Source of the DNA: Neoarius graeffei
Lineage: Eukaryota; Chordata; Actinopteri; Siluriformes; Ariidae
DNA: 64,000 bases
Assembly: GCF_027579695.1 (NCBI RefSeq)
Contig: NC_083587.1
Location: forward strand, 46,901,021 to 46,965,020
Reading direction: 5' to 3'
Numbering within the stretch: position 1 is the stretch's first letter; every line of letters starts with the position of its first letter. The notes below the pieces were generated by a model that saw nothing but the letters and a program-made list of their open reading frames with translations, searched no databases and was not told the DNA's origin. The translations under genes were made by a program, and so were the position numbers. Shown piece by piece: positions 11,008 through 22,205 of the stretch.

Positions 11008-11532
11008 TCATTCTGGTTGAGGTTGATCTTGGTTCCATCTGTCCAAAGAATGTTCTTCCAGAACTGTGCTGGCTTTTTTAGATGTTTTTTTAGCCAAGTC
11101 CAATCTAGCCTTTTTATTCTTGAGGCTTATGAGTGGCTTGCACCGTGCAGTGAACCCTCTGTATTTACTTTCATGCAGTCTTCTCTTTATGGTAGATTTG
11201 GATATTGATAGGCCTACCTCCTGGAGAGTGTTGTTCACTTGGTTGGCTGTTGTGAAGGGGTTTCTCTTCACCATGGAAATTATTCTGCGATCATCCACCA
11301 CTGTTGTCTTCTGTGGGCGTCCAGGTCTTTTTGCATTGATGAGTTCACCAGTGCTTTCTTTCTTTCTCAGGATGTACCAAACTGTAGATTTTGCCACTCC
11401 TAATATTGTAGCAAGTTCTTGGATGGTTTTTTTCTGTTTTCGCAGCTTAAGGATGGCTTGTTTCACCTGCATGGAGAGCTCCTTTAACTGCATGTTTTCT
11501 TCACAGCAAAATCTTCCAGATGCAAGCACCAC
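11008..11532 (-). pseudogene. Tc1-like transposase, N-terminal part
   Basis: Two helix-turn-helix units of the paired-like DNA-binding domain are visible: KTIQELATILGVAKSTVWYI, then KRPGRPQKT (GRPR-like hook) and a second region with TTANQVNNTL and SKSTIKRRL. The frame runs to the start of the catalytic domain and is then shifted. The protein would bind the TIRs and catalyse cut-and-paste transposition; this copy is dead. Confidence 0.88.
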
Positions 11533-11848
11533 ACCTCAAATCAACTCCAGGCCTTTTATCTGCTTAATTGAGAATGACATAACGAAGGAATTGCCCACAC
11601 CTGCCCATGAAATAGCCTTTGAGTCAATTGTCCAATGACTTTTGGTCCCTTTAAAAACAGGGTGGCACATGTTAAGGAGCTGAAACTCCTAAACCCTTCA
11701 TCCAATTTTAATGTGGATACCCTCAAATGAAAGCTGAAAGTCTGGACTTTATGTCCATTATATAACTATAACCTGAATATGTTTCAGTAAACAGGTAAAA
11801 AAAAACAAAATTTGTGTCAGTGTCCAAATATATATGGACCTAACTGTA

Positions 11849-12344
11849 TGTCACGTGACTGACTGGTCTGATCAATAATTGGGTCATTGAGTGCAAAAAA
11901 AAAAAAAAATCACTATTGTGTACTTTACTTTTATATACAGAGTGGTGACAAATTAAAGGAAAAAACACAACAGCGGTTCTGTTATGTTGTGGGAGCCATT
12001 TAACAGCAGAGTATAAATGCACACTTCTCTGTCAAGTCATGTTATTTTCTTCGTGGATTATTATTTGTATTTTTAAGCAAGGCAACTTCAGTAATTAGTC
12101 CTGAGAGGGTGAACAAATGCATGATTGGCTGTAACAAAGAACATACTAGAGATTATTCTTCGACACTGAACTACACCCCTTTTTTCATCCATTTAATCGT
12201 TTTGGTTTTTTTTTCAGGATTGGTTCAAATTGTCTGAAATATTTTTCTGGCCACAATTTCATTTCACGAGTCCTGAATCAAAAAGGCATTAACTGCAAAT
12301 CAGTATACAAAGTTCTTTTCATTGATCACCTTTATCTTACGTCG
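11849..12344. other. unassigned sequence between transposons
   Basis: AT-rich, with poly-A (11895-11910) and poly-T tracts. No exon or repeat recognised. Confidence 0.4.
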
Positions 12345-12353
12345 TCATCATCA

Positions 12354-12830
12354 TCAGAGCATCCTCAGATGAATATCATGACCTACTTGTCTCCATAGTC
12401 TCCTCTCCTCCGTTGCTTTTGGCAGGTCATTCTTGATTATTTCAGAGTCTTCAATCAGTTGGTCAACAAACGTTCTTTCAGGACACCCTCTTGGTCGCTT
12501 TCCGTGCGTTAGTTCCCATAGCAACATTTGGCTAACCACTTCATCCTTGCTACGATAGCAATGGCCACAGAATTGCAGTCGTCTTTTCCTTATAGTGGTA
12601 GTAACACTGGGAAGATTGCCATATAACACCTGGTTTATTGTGTAGGACTGCCATTTGATATTAAGTGCTGCTTTTAGAAGCCTTGTGTAGGTCCCATCTC
12701 ATTTTCTTTCCAGTGCCTTTGTGAGGGTCCAAGTAGTGCAGCCAGATAACAGCACGGTTTCTACTGTTGCTCGAAAGAAATTGATCTTTAGCTTTCTGCT
12801 CAGGTTTGATTCCCATTTTGTTTCCATTTT
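12354..12830 (-). pseudogene. LINE reverse transcriptase, C-terminal region
   Basis: Includes LSGCTTWTLTKALERK (an x-G-x-E-T-W-T-like thumb motif) and RKRRLQFCGHCYRSKDEVV followed by HGKRPRGCP, the H-C-x-R-x5-V and G-x-R-x-R-G tail found in many non-LTR RT proteins. Frameshifts lie between the two segments. Confidence 0.8.
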
Positions 12831-12835
12831 CGACA

Positions 12836-14399
12836 TAGTGGTGCTTGAAAGTTTGTGAACCCTTGAGAATTTTCTATATTTCTGCATAAATATGACCTAA
12901 AACATCATCAGATTTTCACACGAGTCCTAAAAATAGATAAAAAGAACCCAGTTAAACAACTAAGACAAAAAATATTATTATTGGTCATTTATTTATTGAG
13001 GAAAATTATCCAATATTACATATCTGTGAGTGGCAAAAGTATGTGAACCTTTGCTTTCAGTATCTGGTGTGACCCCCTTGTGCAGCAATAACTGCAACTA
13101 AACGTTTCCGGTAACTGTTGATCAGTCCTGCACACCGGCTTGGAGGAATTTTAGCCCATTGCTCTGTACAGAACAGCTTCAACTCTGGGATGTTGGTGGG
13201 TTTCCTCACATGAACTTCTCGCTTCAGGTCCTTCCACAACATTTCGATTGGATTAAGGTCAGGACTTTGACTTGGCCATTCCAAAACATTAACTTTATTC
13301 TTCTTTAACCATTCTGTGGTAGAACGACTTGTGTGCTAAGGGTTGTTGTCTTACCTTCTCTTGAGATTCAGTTCATGGACAGATGTCCTGACATTTTCCT
13401 TTCGAATTCGCTGGTATTATTCAGAATTCATTGTTCCATCAATGATGACAAGCTGTCCTGGCCCAGATGCAGCAAAACAGGCCCAAACCATGATACTACC
13501 ACCACCATGTTTCACAGATGGGATAAGGTTCTTATGCTGGAATGCAGTGTTTTCCTTTCTCCAAACATAACGCTTCTCATTTAAACCAAAAAGTTCTATT
13601 TTTGTCTCATCCATCCACAAAACATTTTTCCAAGAGCCTTCTGGCTTGTCCACGTGATCTTTAGCAAACCGCAGACGAGCAGCAATGTTCTTTTTGGAGA
13701 GCAGTGGCTTTCTCCTTGCAACCCTGCGATGCACTCATGAACATTAACATTAGTCAATGTGAGAGAGGCCTTCAGTTGCTTAGAAGTTACCCTGGGGTCC
13801 TTTGTGACCTCGCTGACTCTTACATGCCTTGCTCTTGGAGTGATCTTTGTTAGTCGACCACTCCTGGGGAGGGTAACAATGGTCTTGAAATTTCCTCCAT
13901 TTGTACACAATCCGTCTGACTGTGGATTGGTGGAGTCCAAACTCTTTAGAGATGGTTTTGTAACCTTTTCCAGTCTGATGAGCATCAACAACGCTTTTTC
14001 TGAGTTCCTCAGAAATCTCCTTTGTTCGTGCCATGATACACTTCCACAAACATGTGTTGTGAAGATCAGACTTTGATAGACCCCTGTTCTTTAAATAAAA
14101 CAGGGTGCCCACTCACACCTGATTGTCATCCCACTGATTGAAAACACCTGACACTAATTTCACCTTCAAATTAACTGCTAATCCTAGAGGTTCACATACT
14201 TTTGCCACTCACAAATATGCAATATTGGAGCATTTTCCTCAATAAATAAATGACCAAGTGTAATATTTTTGTCTCGTTTGTTTAACTGGGTTCTCTTTAT
14301 CTACTTTTAAGACTTGTGTGAAAATCTGATGTTTTAGGTCATATTTATGCAGAAATATAGAAAATTCTAAAGGGTTCACAAACTCTCAAGCACCACTGT
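12836..14399 (-). mobile_element. Tc1-like transposon family T2, copy 1
   Basis: Ends are the CAGTGGTGCTTGAAAGTTTG type; the left-end C has become T. TA follows at 14400-14401. Minus-strand transposase pieces include the HTH (KGYKTISKEFGLHQSTVRRI), the first catalytic Asp in LWMDETKIELFG and the final Glu in DLNPIEMLWKDLK. The QQDNDPKH segment is disrupted near 13330-13360. It is inserted into the LINE RT gene. Other copies: 20213-21800 and 26629-28236. Confidence 0.92.
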
Positions 14400-14449
14400 A
14401 GCTGACCATGCTTTTGCAATATGGGTATTAATATCCTTTTCACTTGTGT

Positions 14450-15117
14450 TCACACCCAAGAGCCAAGATAAAGGAAATAATCCGCTTGTTCCAATTCACA
14501 ACCATTCAGCATTTGTACGAAGCTATCAGCTAGGTTGTAAGCCATGTACTTGGTTTTGTCTTTGTTTACATGTAGACCAATCTGTGCAGCATAGGACTCA
14601 ATTCTCAAGAAGAACAGTTGGGCTTGCTCTGCTGTTTCAGATACTAATGCCAAGTCATTTGCAAAATCTTTTTGCAAAAAATTTGCAGTACCACTGCTGG
14701 ATGCCTCTTACTACGTGCTTGTTGTAGCCTGAATCCAATGGAGTCTTCATTTCTTGTAGCCACTCTCATCACATAGTCTAGAGCTATTATGAATAGAAAG
14801 GGTGCAAAAGTGTCACCTTGAAGTACTCCAGCAAGAATTTTGAAGGACTCCGTATCACCATTCGGAGAAAGAACTTTCGCAGAGGTGTCTTTGTAAAGTA
14901 CTTCAATTGTTGATACTACTTTCTTGGGGATTCCGTATGCAATCAGGATATCCATAAGCTTCCCTCTCTGGATCGAGGAAAATGCTTTTCGGAAATCTAC
15001 AAATGTCAGCACAGCTGGCAGCTGTTTTGCTTTCACACCTTCGATGAGTCGCCTTAGTGCCAGTATCTGCACTGTAGTAGTTCTACCTTTCCGAAAACTA
15101 TTTTGTGGAGAAGCGGG
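14450..15117 (-). pseudogene. LINE reverse transcriptase, palm/fingers
   Basis: RT motifs in order: RKGRTT near the start, motif A LTFVDFRKAFSSI, motif B GVLQGDTFAPFLF, and a motif C that should read F-A-D-D but reads FANDLALVSE. The frame is broken between motif B and motif C. Loss of the first catalytic Asp of motif C plus the shifts makes it inactive. The enzyme would copy LINE RNA at a nicked target (target-primed reverse transcription). Confidence 0.85.
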
Positions 15118-15278
15118 TCGATGCGAGGCCTTATTCTGTTCAAAAGCATTTTATCTTAGAGTGAAATGTTTTGATCCTGATGGGCGTGGTTTCATCCAGG
15201 CAGATTCTGCCCAATCCATAGGGCATGAAAGCTCACTGAATGGTTTAATTGATTATTGGTGTGAAGGGAGAGAGCAGT

Positions 15279-15768
15279 CACCTTATCCTACCTTGAATCC
15301 AGGTCTACAGGATGCCAAACCTGCACCCTGACCACAACACCAAAGAGCCAGGCTCGTTGGTACGGCCGTCAGAGCACATACTCAACTGTAGCGACGGCCA
15401 CTCGGGAGGCACACCCATGTGCTTCACACACACACGTTCCTCATGCATCCCCCATCCATACTTCTCCCATACCAAGGTGCCCCATACACTCGTGCTTCAC
15501 CCATCTCTGGGGTCCCTCACACAGGGGCCACCTATCCTGGGGGTCCTTCGTACAGCTCACGCACAGGACACACACCTCCGATGGCCTCCCGGTAAGCCAG
15601 CCCACTTCTGACACCATCTGTAGCGAAGTGAGAGAGCAGTCACCTTATCCTACCTTGAACTCAGGTCTACAGGATGCCAAACCTGCACCCTGACCACACC
15701 ACCAAAGAGCCAGGCTCATTGCTATGGCAGTCAGAGCACATACTCAACTGTAGTGATGGCCACTCCGT
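15279..15768. repeat. direct repeat pair, about 130-140-bp units
   Basis: Units at 15279-15404 and 15628-15768 share blocks such as GAGAGAGCAGTCACCTTATCC and CAGGTCTACAGGATGCCAAA. The 220-bp spacer is rich in CACACA and CCCAT motifs. No TG...CA ends or primer-binding site support an LTR. Confidence 0.75.
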
Positions 15769-15841
15769 CAAAGTTATTATGATAATGGTTATTGATTGGA
15801 AATTTACCAAGCTGCCTTTGTTGGATCCTTGAGCAAGACTC

Positions 15842-16202
15842 CATCCATTATCCATAACCACTTATCCTCTGCAGGGTCGCGGGCAAACTGGAGCCTATCC
15901 CAGCTGACTATGGGCGAGAGGCGGGGTACACCCTGGACAAGTCGCCAGATCATCGCAGGGTTGACACAGAGATGCACAACCATTCACGCTCACATTCACA
16001 CCTACGGTCAATTTAGAGCCACCAATTAGCCTAACCTGCATGTCTTTGGGGGAAACCGGAGCACCTGGAGGAAACCCACGCGGACATGGCAAGAACATGC
16101 AAACTCCACACAGAAAGGCCTTCGTCGGTCACTGGGCTCAAACCCCCAGAACCTTCTTGCTGTGAGGCGACAGTGCTAACCACTACACCACCGTGCCACC
16201 CT
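15842..16202 (-). mobile_element. DANA/Mermaid-type SINE, copy 4 (GGATGGA-tail subfamily)
   Basis: Reverse-oriented, with the TGGATAATGGATGG-type tail. TSD GAGCAAGACTC / GACCAAGACTC (one mismatch) at 15831-15841 and 16203-16213. Confidence 0.9.
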
Positions 16203-16261
16203 GACCAAGACTCTTAATCGTCAAATACTCAGTTGATGCATATGTTACAGACTTCAGTCAC

Positions 16262-16431
16262 ATGATCTCAACCCAGTTGAACACGTCTAGTAGATTTTGG
16301 AGTGGAGTGATGTGTTAGAGAGCACTCTCCATCACCATCATTAAAACACTAATGGAAGTAAAATCTTTTGGAAGTACAGTGTTCATCTCTGTAGTACACT
16401 TCCAGAGACGTGTTCTGGTGGCTCTTGTTGC
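16262..16431 (+). repeat. degenerate transposase-derived fragment
   Basis: Contains CTCAACCCAGTTGAACAC, a decayed D-L-N-P-x-E catalytic segment, followed by sequence resembling the 3' end of a fish DNA transposon. Too decayed to delimit. Confidence 0.5.
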
Positions 16432-17161
16432 TTTTTTTTCTTTCATTCATCCCCCTTTTGTATGCATGTATTATATACTTTAATAAATAAAAATCATTTA
16501 AACTGTAGATAGATTAGAACGTATACTCAAATCTACTACGCATTCATATTTGTATCAATTGCTGCTATTTATTCTACAGCTTTTATCAATGCTTTGTATG
16601 CTACATACGACTTTGTAAAAAATCTTTACACACTGTTGCCGTTCCACTGTTGTGTCATAACGCTGAAAGATGCCTCACGATGTGAAGTTTTGTTGCACAG
16701 CAGCTGCCAGTGCTTTAACTTTAGGCTTCCGCCACAAAGACCTCCGGGGCTTTAGGGTTAAACTGAGAAATGCGTTAATTACAGGAGTAAATGAAAGGCC
16801 TGCAATGTCAGTCTGCAGCCACAGGCTGAATTCCCCACTAACAGATGTGCCCGATTCTCTGACTTATCAATTTCCAAATAGTTTTGATGTTTCCATTTGG
16901 TCGTAAAAAATTTCAGTAGCTTTCTTGTAGCAATTACTGATTTTTTTTTTTTTCCAAAATCATTGCAGTGTTTGAACACTTCTGATCATCACTAATGAAG
17001 AACTCCTGGTATGGTGGTTGTCGAGTGGTTGCTAAGCAGGCATCATTAGCACTTTCCTTGTGTATCTGTATTGTATCCAGTACGTGCAAAGATGGCTTTA
17101 TAGTTGTGCTAATAAACAAAATCAAGAACACTTTGATTCATTCATTAATTATCCCAACATG
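16432..17161. other. G1 downstream flank
   Basis: AT-rich sequence beyond the G1 poly(A) signal. No gene or delimited repeat recognised. Confidence 0.4.
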
Positions 17162-17167
17162 TTTATT
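17162..17167 (-). terminator. poly(A) signal of gene G1
   Basis: AATAAA on the minus strand, 92 bp past the G1 stop codon, a normal spacing for a short 3' UTR. Cleavage would fall near 17140-17150. Confidence 0.7.
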
Positions 17168-17259
17168 TTTCCTCGTAATCTATAAAAAGCAACATTTGTG
17201 AACATGGAAAGACAGAGTGTGAGAGGAAAGTAGAGAGAAGGTGGCAGCAGCTCAGGGGA

Positions 17260-17370
17260 TTAAAAGATATCCCTCATGGCCATGTTGGCACGGTGACTCG
17301 AAAGCGTCACGCTGTAGCAGTACAGCAGGTCTGTTAGCCACTGCTCTCGGGTCTCACCACCGTGGTAGCG
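17260..17370 (-). CDS. G1 terminal coding exon
   Basis: The acceptor CTGTGTGTTTTGACAG ends at 17371. The exon starts in phase 0, matching the end of exon 23234-23444, and runs 36 codons to TAA at 17260-17262. The peptide begins RYHGGETREQWLTDLLYCYS and ends ..SSHRANMAMRDIF. It is amphipathic and helix-like, closing the C-terminus of the alpha-helical-repeat protein. AATAAA lies 92 bp downstream. I do not recognise the family by name. Confidence 0.82.
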   Translation of the reverse strand, partial: RYHGGETREQWLTDLLYCYSVTLSSHRANMAMRDIF

Positions 17371-17639
17371 CTGTCAAAACACACAGAGCAGCAAGTGAAT
17401 TAGAGTCGGGTTTTATTGGCTGGTCCTACATTCCGTTCATTTTCTACATTATGCAAGTGCACAACACAAAGCGACAGTGACATTTAAATTGAGATTTTCT
17501 CAACTTGATGTAAATTAGGTACCGTATATGACAATAAAGCAATAAGTCCAAACAATTACCTTGAATGATTCCAAAATAAAGTGTACACAATATTTGTTTT
17601 GAAGAAAAAAAAAAAATCATAATATCAGTGGATTCCTCA
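17371..17639 (-). other. proximal part of the last G1 intron
   Basis: Begins just upstream of the terminal exon. No repeat recognised except poly-A at 17606-17617. Confidence 0.4.
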
Positions 17640-18420
17640 CATCACACCCCAAAGTGGTTCTTCCCCAAACTGTTGAAGCACACAATTGTAAAGAATGTCT
17701 CTGTATGCTACAGCATTACTCATTTCCCATCACAGGAACCTGTTCCAGCATGACAATGCCCCTGTGCACAAAGCAAGCTCCATGAAGACATGGTTTGCCA
17801 ATCTCATCATCTCTAGCCGCTTTATCCTGTTCTACAGGGTCGCAGGCAAGCTGGAGCCTATCCCAGCTGACTACGGGTGAAAGGCGGGGTACACCCTGGA
17901 CAAGTCGCCAGGTCATCACAGGGCTGACACAGAGACACAGACAACCATTCACACTCACATTCACACCTACGGTCAATTTAGAGTCACCAGTTAACCTAAC
18001 CTGCATGTCTTTGGACTGTGGGGGAAACCGGAGCACCCGGAGGAAACCCACGCAGACACGGGGAGAACATGCAAACTCCACACAGAAAGGCCCTCGCCGG
18101 CCACGGGGCTCGAACCCGGACCTTCTTGCTGTGAGGCGACGGTACTAACCACTACACCACCGTGCCGCCCCGGTTTGCCAATCTGGAGTGGGAAAAACTT
18201 GAGTAGTCAACAGCTTTGGGATAAACTGGAACGCTGACTTCACCCCCAGCCTTCTTGCCAAACATCAGCGCCTGACCTTCCTAATGCTGACGTGACTGAA
18301 TGGGCAAATGCCCACAGCCACTTTCCATAATCTCGTGGAAAGCCTTCCCAGAAGAGCAGAGGTTATTATAAAAGCAAAAGGGGTCACTAAATCTTCAATG
18401 GGATGTTCAACAAATACATA
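17640..18420 (+). mobile_element. Tc1-like remnant split by a SINE
   Basis: Degenerate 3' half of a Tc1-like transposase. The FQHDNAPVHKASS segment (second catalytic Asp) is at about 17732-17785 and the C-terminal region at 18185-18400. SINE copy 5 interrupts it, and a different Tc1-like element starts at 18421 within its tail. Confidence 0.7.
17805..18171 (-). mobile_element. DANA/Mermaid-type SINE, copy 5
   Basis: Perfect 13-bp TSD GGTTTGCCAATCT at 17792-17804 and 18172-18184, inside the Tc1 remnant. Long-tail form. Confidence 0.95.
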
Positions 18421-20105
18421 CAGCTGCGTTTAGAAGTTAACATAAATGCACATGAATGTCATGGCAATATTGGGCTTTCAATGATTTCTTTGAACTTTTT
18501 TTTTTCTGGAGGAGAATGACTGTACATCTTTTAATAGGGGGGAAAACAAAAAAAATTAGTGCACAGGTTTTACTTTATTTTGGGTTTTCTGAAATCAATA
18601 CAGTGTCAAAATTTACATTAACTCAGTGGTGGTGAAACTTCCAAAATGTCTTAACTTGCCAAGGCCCTTTAACTTCCTGTTAGTAATCATGATTGATGAC
18701 AGTTGGTAGCTTCATTGTGCCAACATAAAAAGGGTTTGTTTGACAGCACTCAATGGACTGACCAACATACAGTGTATTGGGAAAGTCTAAGGAGCTCAGT
18801 GCAGATCTCAGAATCATAGGAATGTCTCTTCACGCCATTTCTAAACAACTGCAGATTCCAAGATCAGTTCAAATAATTGTATGCAAGTGCAAGTTAGTGG
18901 GAGGTGTAGCCCCTTTGCTGGAAGAAGACCCAAACTGTCATCCTCCGCTGAGAGGGAATTGGTTCAGATGGTCAGGAACAACCCAGAAACCACCAAAGCA
19001 TAGGCCTGCCATGAATTGGAAGCTGCTGGAACACTGTCTACAGTCAAGCAAGTTTTACATTGCCATGGACTGAGAGGTTGCTGGCCAAGAAACATTGTCA
19101 AGTAAAATTATCTGTCCATGCAGCAAGATAATTTCGCAAGTGTTAAGTAATTTTCTCCACAAATTCAGTTTTCAGTTTTTTTTGCAGTGTATGAGGTGTA
19201 GTTACTTTACCAAGGCCTGGAAAAAGCCCAAACTGTCACCCTCAACTGAAAGGAAATTGGTTGGATGGTCAAGAACAACCCAGTAACCACCAAGGTAGAG
19301 GCCTGCCGTGAACTGGAAGTTGTTGGAACACTGGTGTCACTGTCTACAGTCAAGCAAACTTTACATTGCCATGGACTTTGAGGCTGCTGTCCAAGAAAGT
19401 AGAACCTGCTCTAAAATCAACACCTTCAAGCTCAAGAAAGTTTGCAGCTGATCACATGGACAAAGAAAAAGCCTTCTGGAGGAAAGTTTTATGTTCAGAT
19501 GAGACTGAAAGATTGAGTTGTTTGGCCAGAAGGACCAGAGGTACAGAACTGTACCAACTGTTAAGCGTGGTGGTGGTGGCATCATGCTCTGGGTCTGTTT
19601 TGCACAAAGCGGACTGAATAATAAAGAAGGAAGACTACCTCAGAATTCTTCAGCATAACCTCAAACATCAGAAACTTGGACACAATTGGGTGTTCCAACA
19701 GGACAATGACCCCAAACAGAGCTGTTGCGTTATAAAGTAAGCTAACATTCAATTTCAAACAAGTCCTGACCTCAGCCCAATTGAAAATATGTGGACTGTG
19801 CTTAAAAGTCAGGTCTGTGCCAGGAGAGAAACAAATTTAATTGAACTCTACCAATTCTGTCAAGAAGTGTGGTCAGATATCCAACTGGAATTCTGCCAGA
19901 AGCTTGTTGATGGCTACCAAAATTTAGGCAAGATGAAACTTGCTAAGGGACATTTAACCAAATATTAGATGTGCTGTATGTATTAATTTCAAAAAATTTA
20001 AAATAAATTAAAACTTGTGCACCATATTCTTGTTGATTTTCTATGAAAGATGTATGTTGTACAATCATTCTGCCACAGAATAAGAAGCGTTCAAAGAAAT
20101 CACTA
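18421..20105 (+). mobile_element. Tc1-like transposon, Sleeping Beauty/Tss-like ends, copy 1
   Basis: The left end CAGCTGCGTTTAGAAGTTAA follows TA and matches, with decay, the better preserved 36273-37854. The transposase is heavily mutated: HTH remnant near 18780-18900, QQDNDPKQSC near 19695 and PIENMWTVLKSQ near 19780. The right end is decayed, so its coordinate is approximate. Confidence 0.8.
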
Positions 20106-20212
20106 GTGTCTAGGGTGTGGATAATGTGAAAGTGGCAACTACAGCATCAGGTAACATGCAGCCGGTTGCACAGCTGCACCAAGCTGCATAGTTTTAACAT
20201 ACCCGAAAGTTG

Positions 20213-21800
20213 CAGTGGTGCTTGAAAGTTTTGTAAACCCTTTAGAATTTTCTATATTTCTGCTTAAATATGACCTAAAACATCATCAGATTTTCACACA
20301 AATCCTAAAAGTAGATAAAGAGAACCCAGTTAAACAAATGAGATAAAAATATTATACTGGGTCATTTATTTAGTGAGGAAAATGATCCAATATTACATAT
20401 GTGAGTGGCAAAAGTATATGAAGCTCTAGGATTAGCAGCTAATTTGAAGGTGAAATTAGAGTCAGGTGTTTTCAATCCATGGGATGACAATCAGGTGTGA
20501 GTGGGCACCCTGTTTTATTTAAAGAACAGGGATCTATCAAAGTCTGAGCTTCACAACACGTTTGTGGAAGTGCATTATTGAACGAACAAAGGAGATTTCT
20601 GAGGACCTCAGAAAAAGCGTTGTTGTTGCTCATCAGGCTGGAAAAGGTTACAAAACCATCTCTAAGGAGTTTGGACTCCACCAATCCACAGTCAGACAGA
20701 TTGTGTACAAATGGAGGAAATTAAAGACCATTGTTACCCTCCCCAGGAGTGGTCGACCAACAAAGATCACTCCAAGAGCAAGGCCACAAAGGACCTCAGG
20801 GTAACTTCTAAGCAACTGAAGGCCTCTCTCACATTGGCTAATGTTAATGTTCATGAGTCCACCATCAGGAGAACACTGAACAACAATGGTGTGCATGGCA
20901 GGGTTGCAAGGAGAAAGCCACTGCTCTCCAAAAAGAACATTGCTGCTCATCTGCAGTTTGCTAAAGATCATGTGGACAAGCCAGAAGGCTCTTGGAAAAA
21001 TGTTTTGTGGACGGATGAGACCAAAATAGAACTATTTGGTTTAAATGAGAAGCGTTATGTTTTGAGAAAGGAAAACTGCATTCCAGCATAAGAACCTTAT
21101 CCCATCTGTGAAACATGGTGGTGGTAGTATCATGGTTTGGGCCTGTTTTGCTGCATCTGGGCCAGGACGGCTTGCCATCATTGATGGAACAATGAATTCT
21201 GAATTATACCAGCGAATTCTAAAGGAAAATGTCAGGACATCTGTCCATGAACTGAATCTCAAGAGAAGGTGGGTCATGCAGCAAGACAACGACCCTAAGC
21301 ACACAAGTCGTTCTACCAAAGAATGGTTAAAGAAGAATAAAGTGAATGTTTTGGAACGGCCAAGTCAAAGTCCTGACCTTAATCCAATTGAAATGTTGTG
21401 GAAGGACCTGAAGCGAGCAGTTCATGTGAGGAAACCCACCAACATCCCAGAGTTGAAGCTGTTCTGTATGGAGGAATGGGCTAAAATTCTTCCAAGCCGG
21501 TGTGCAGGACTGATCAACAGTTACCGCAAACGTTTAGTTGCAGTTATTGCTGCACAAGGGGGTCACACCAGATACTGAAAGCAAAGGTTCACATACTTTT
21601 GCCACTCACAGATATGTAATATTGGATCATTTTCCTCAATAAATAAATGACCAAGTATAATATTTTCATCTCATTTGTTTAACTGGGTTCTCTTTATCTA
21701 CTTTTAGGACTTGTGTGAAAATCTGATGATGTTTTAGGTCATATTTATACAGAAATATAGAAAATTCTAAAAAGAGTTCACAAACTTTCAAGCACCACTG
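20213..21800 (+). mobile_element. Tc1-like transposon family T2, copy 2 (best preserved)
   Basis: CAGTGGTGCTTGAAAGTTT at the left and AAACTTTCAAGCACCACTG at the right, with TA at 21801-21802. Plus-strand transposase survives in three overlapping frames: 20562-20804, 20711-21091 and 21108-21578. Confidence 0.93.
20562..21578 (+). pseudogene. Tc1-like transposase (T2), frameshifted
   Basis: N-terminal HTH KGYKTISKEFGLHQSTVRQI with the GRPTKITPRA linker, a second HTH-like part (VNVHESTIRRTL), first catalytic Asp in WTDETKIELFG, second Asp in QQDNDPKHTS, and Glu in DLNPIEMLWKDLK. The frame ends ..AAQGGHTRY at 21578. All DD34E residues are present, but at least two frame breaks (near 20790 and 21085) prevent one full-length product. 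About 340 residues would be usual for the family. Confidence 0.9.
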
Positions 21801-21802
21801 TA

Positions 21803-22205
21803 TAACATGGACACCCGAGTAGGAACAACATCCACTATAAGCAAAACGACTCACTAATTCTGTTCAAAATTTGTGTTTTGAGTAAATAGTGCATTTCTAC
21901 TGAAAAAAAATGAAACGTGCTTTTATTTTGCATAGAGTAGAATGATTTCTTGATGTGGGAAGTATTTCTCAGTTCTATTATCACCAGACATGGCCACCTT
22001 GCTGAAATACACCGACAAACTACAAACAGGCTATTGTTATATCTGGCACCACAGTGAGTACTTTACGTAGCTAGTGCAAAATGTTCTCGGTCAGACTGAG
22101 ATTATTGGCAAGGTACGACACAAAATATTGAAAACCCTTTACAGTTGATATAACAGTATACTGTATGTTTTGTCTTTCAGTGTAATTTAATTTGATTAAT
22201 AATTA
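21803..22205. other. G1 intron, no feature recognised
   Basis: AT-rich intronic sequence without recognised repeats. Confidence 0.4.

Larger units (their letters stand above)
10212..11846 (-). mobile_element. Tc1-like DNA transposon
   Basis: TIRs CAGTTAGGTCCATAAATATT and its inverse at the right end, flanked by TA at 10210-10211 and 11847-11848. Length 1635 bp, normal for full-length Tc1 elements. It carries a frameshifted minus-strand transposase. Confidence 0.92.
12345..15130 (-). mobile_element. LINE fragment split by a Tc1-like insertion
   Basis: Minus-strand reverse-transcriptase coding sequence lies at about 14450-15117 and its C-terminal continuation at 12354-12830; a Tc1-like element occupies 12836-14399 between them. 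The 5' end (endonuclease) is absent, as in 5'-truncated LINEs. Clade not determined. Confidence 0.85.

Noticed and set aside
15279..15768. LTR retrotransposon
   Set aside because: No TG..CA ends, primer-binding site or gag/pol between the repeats.
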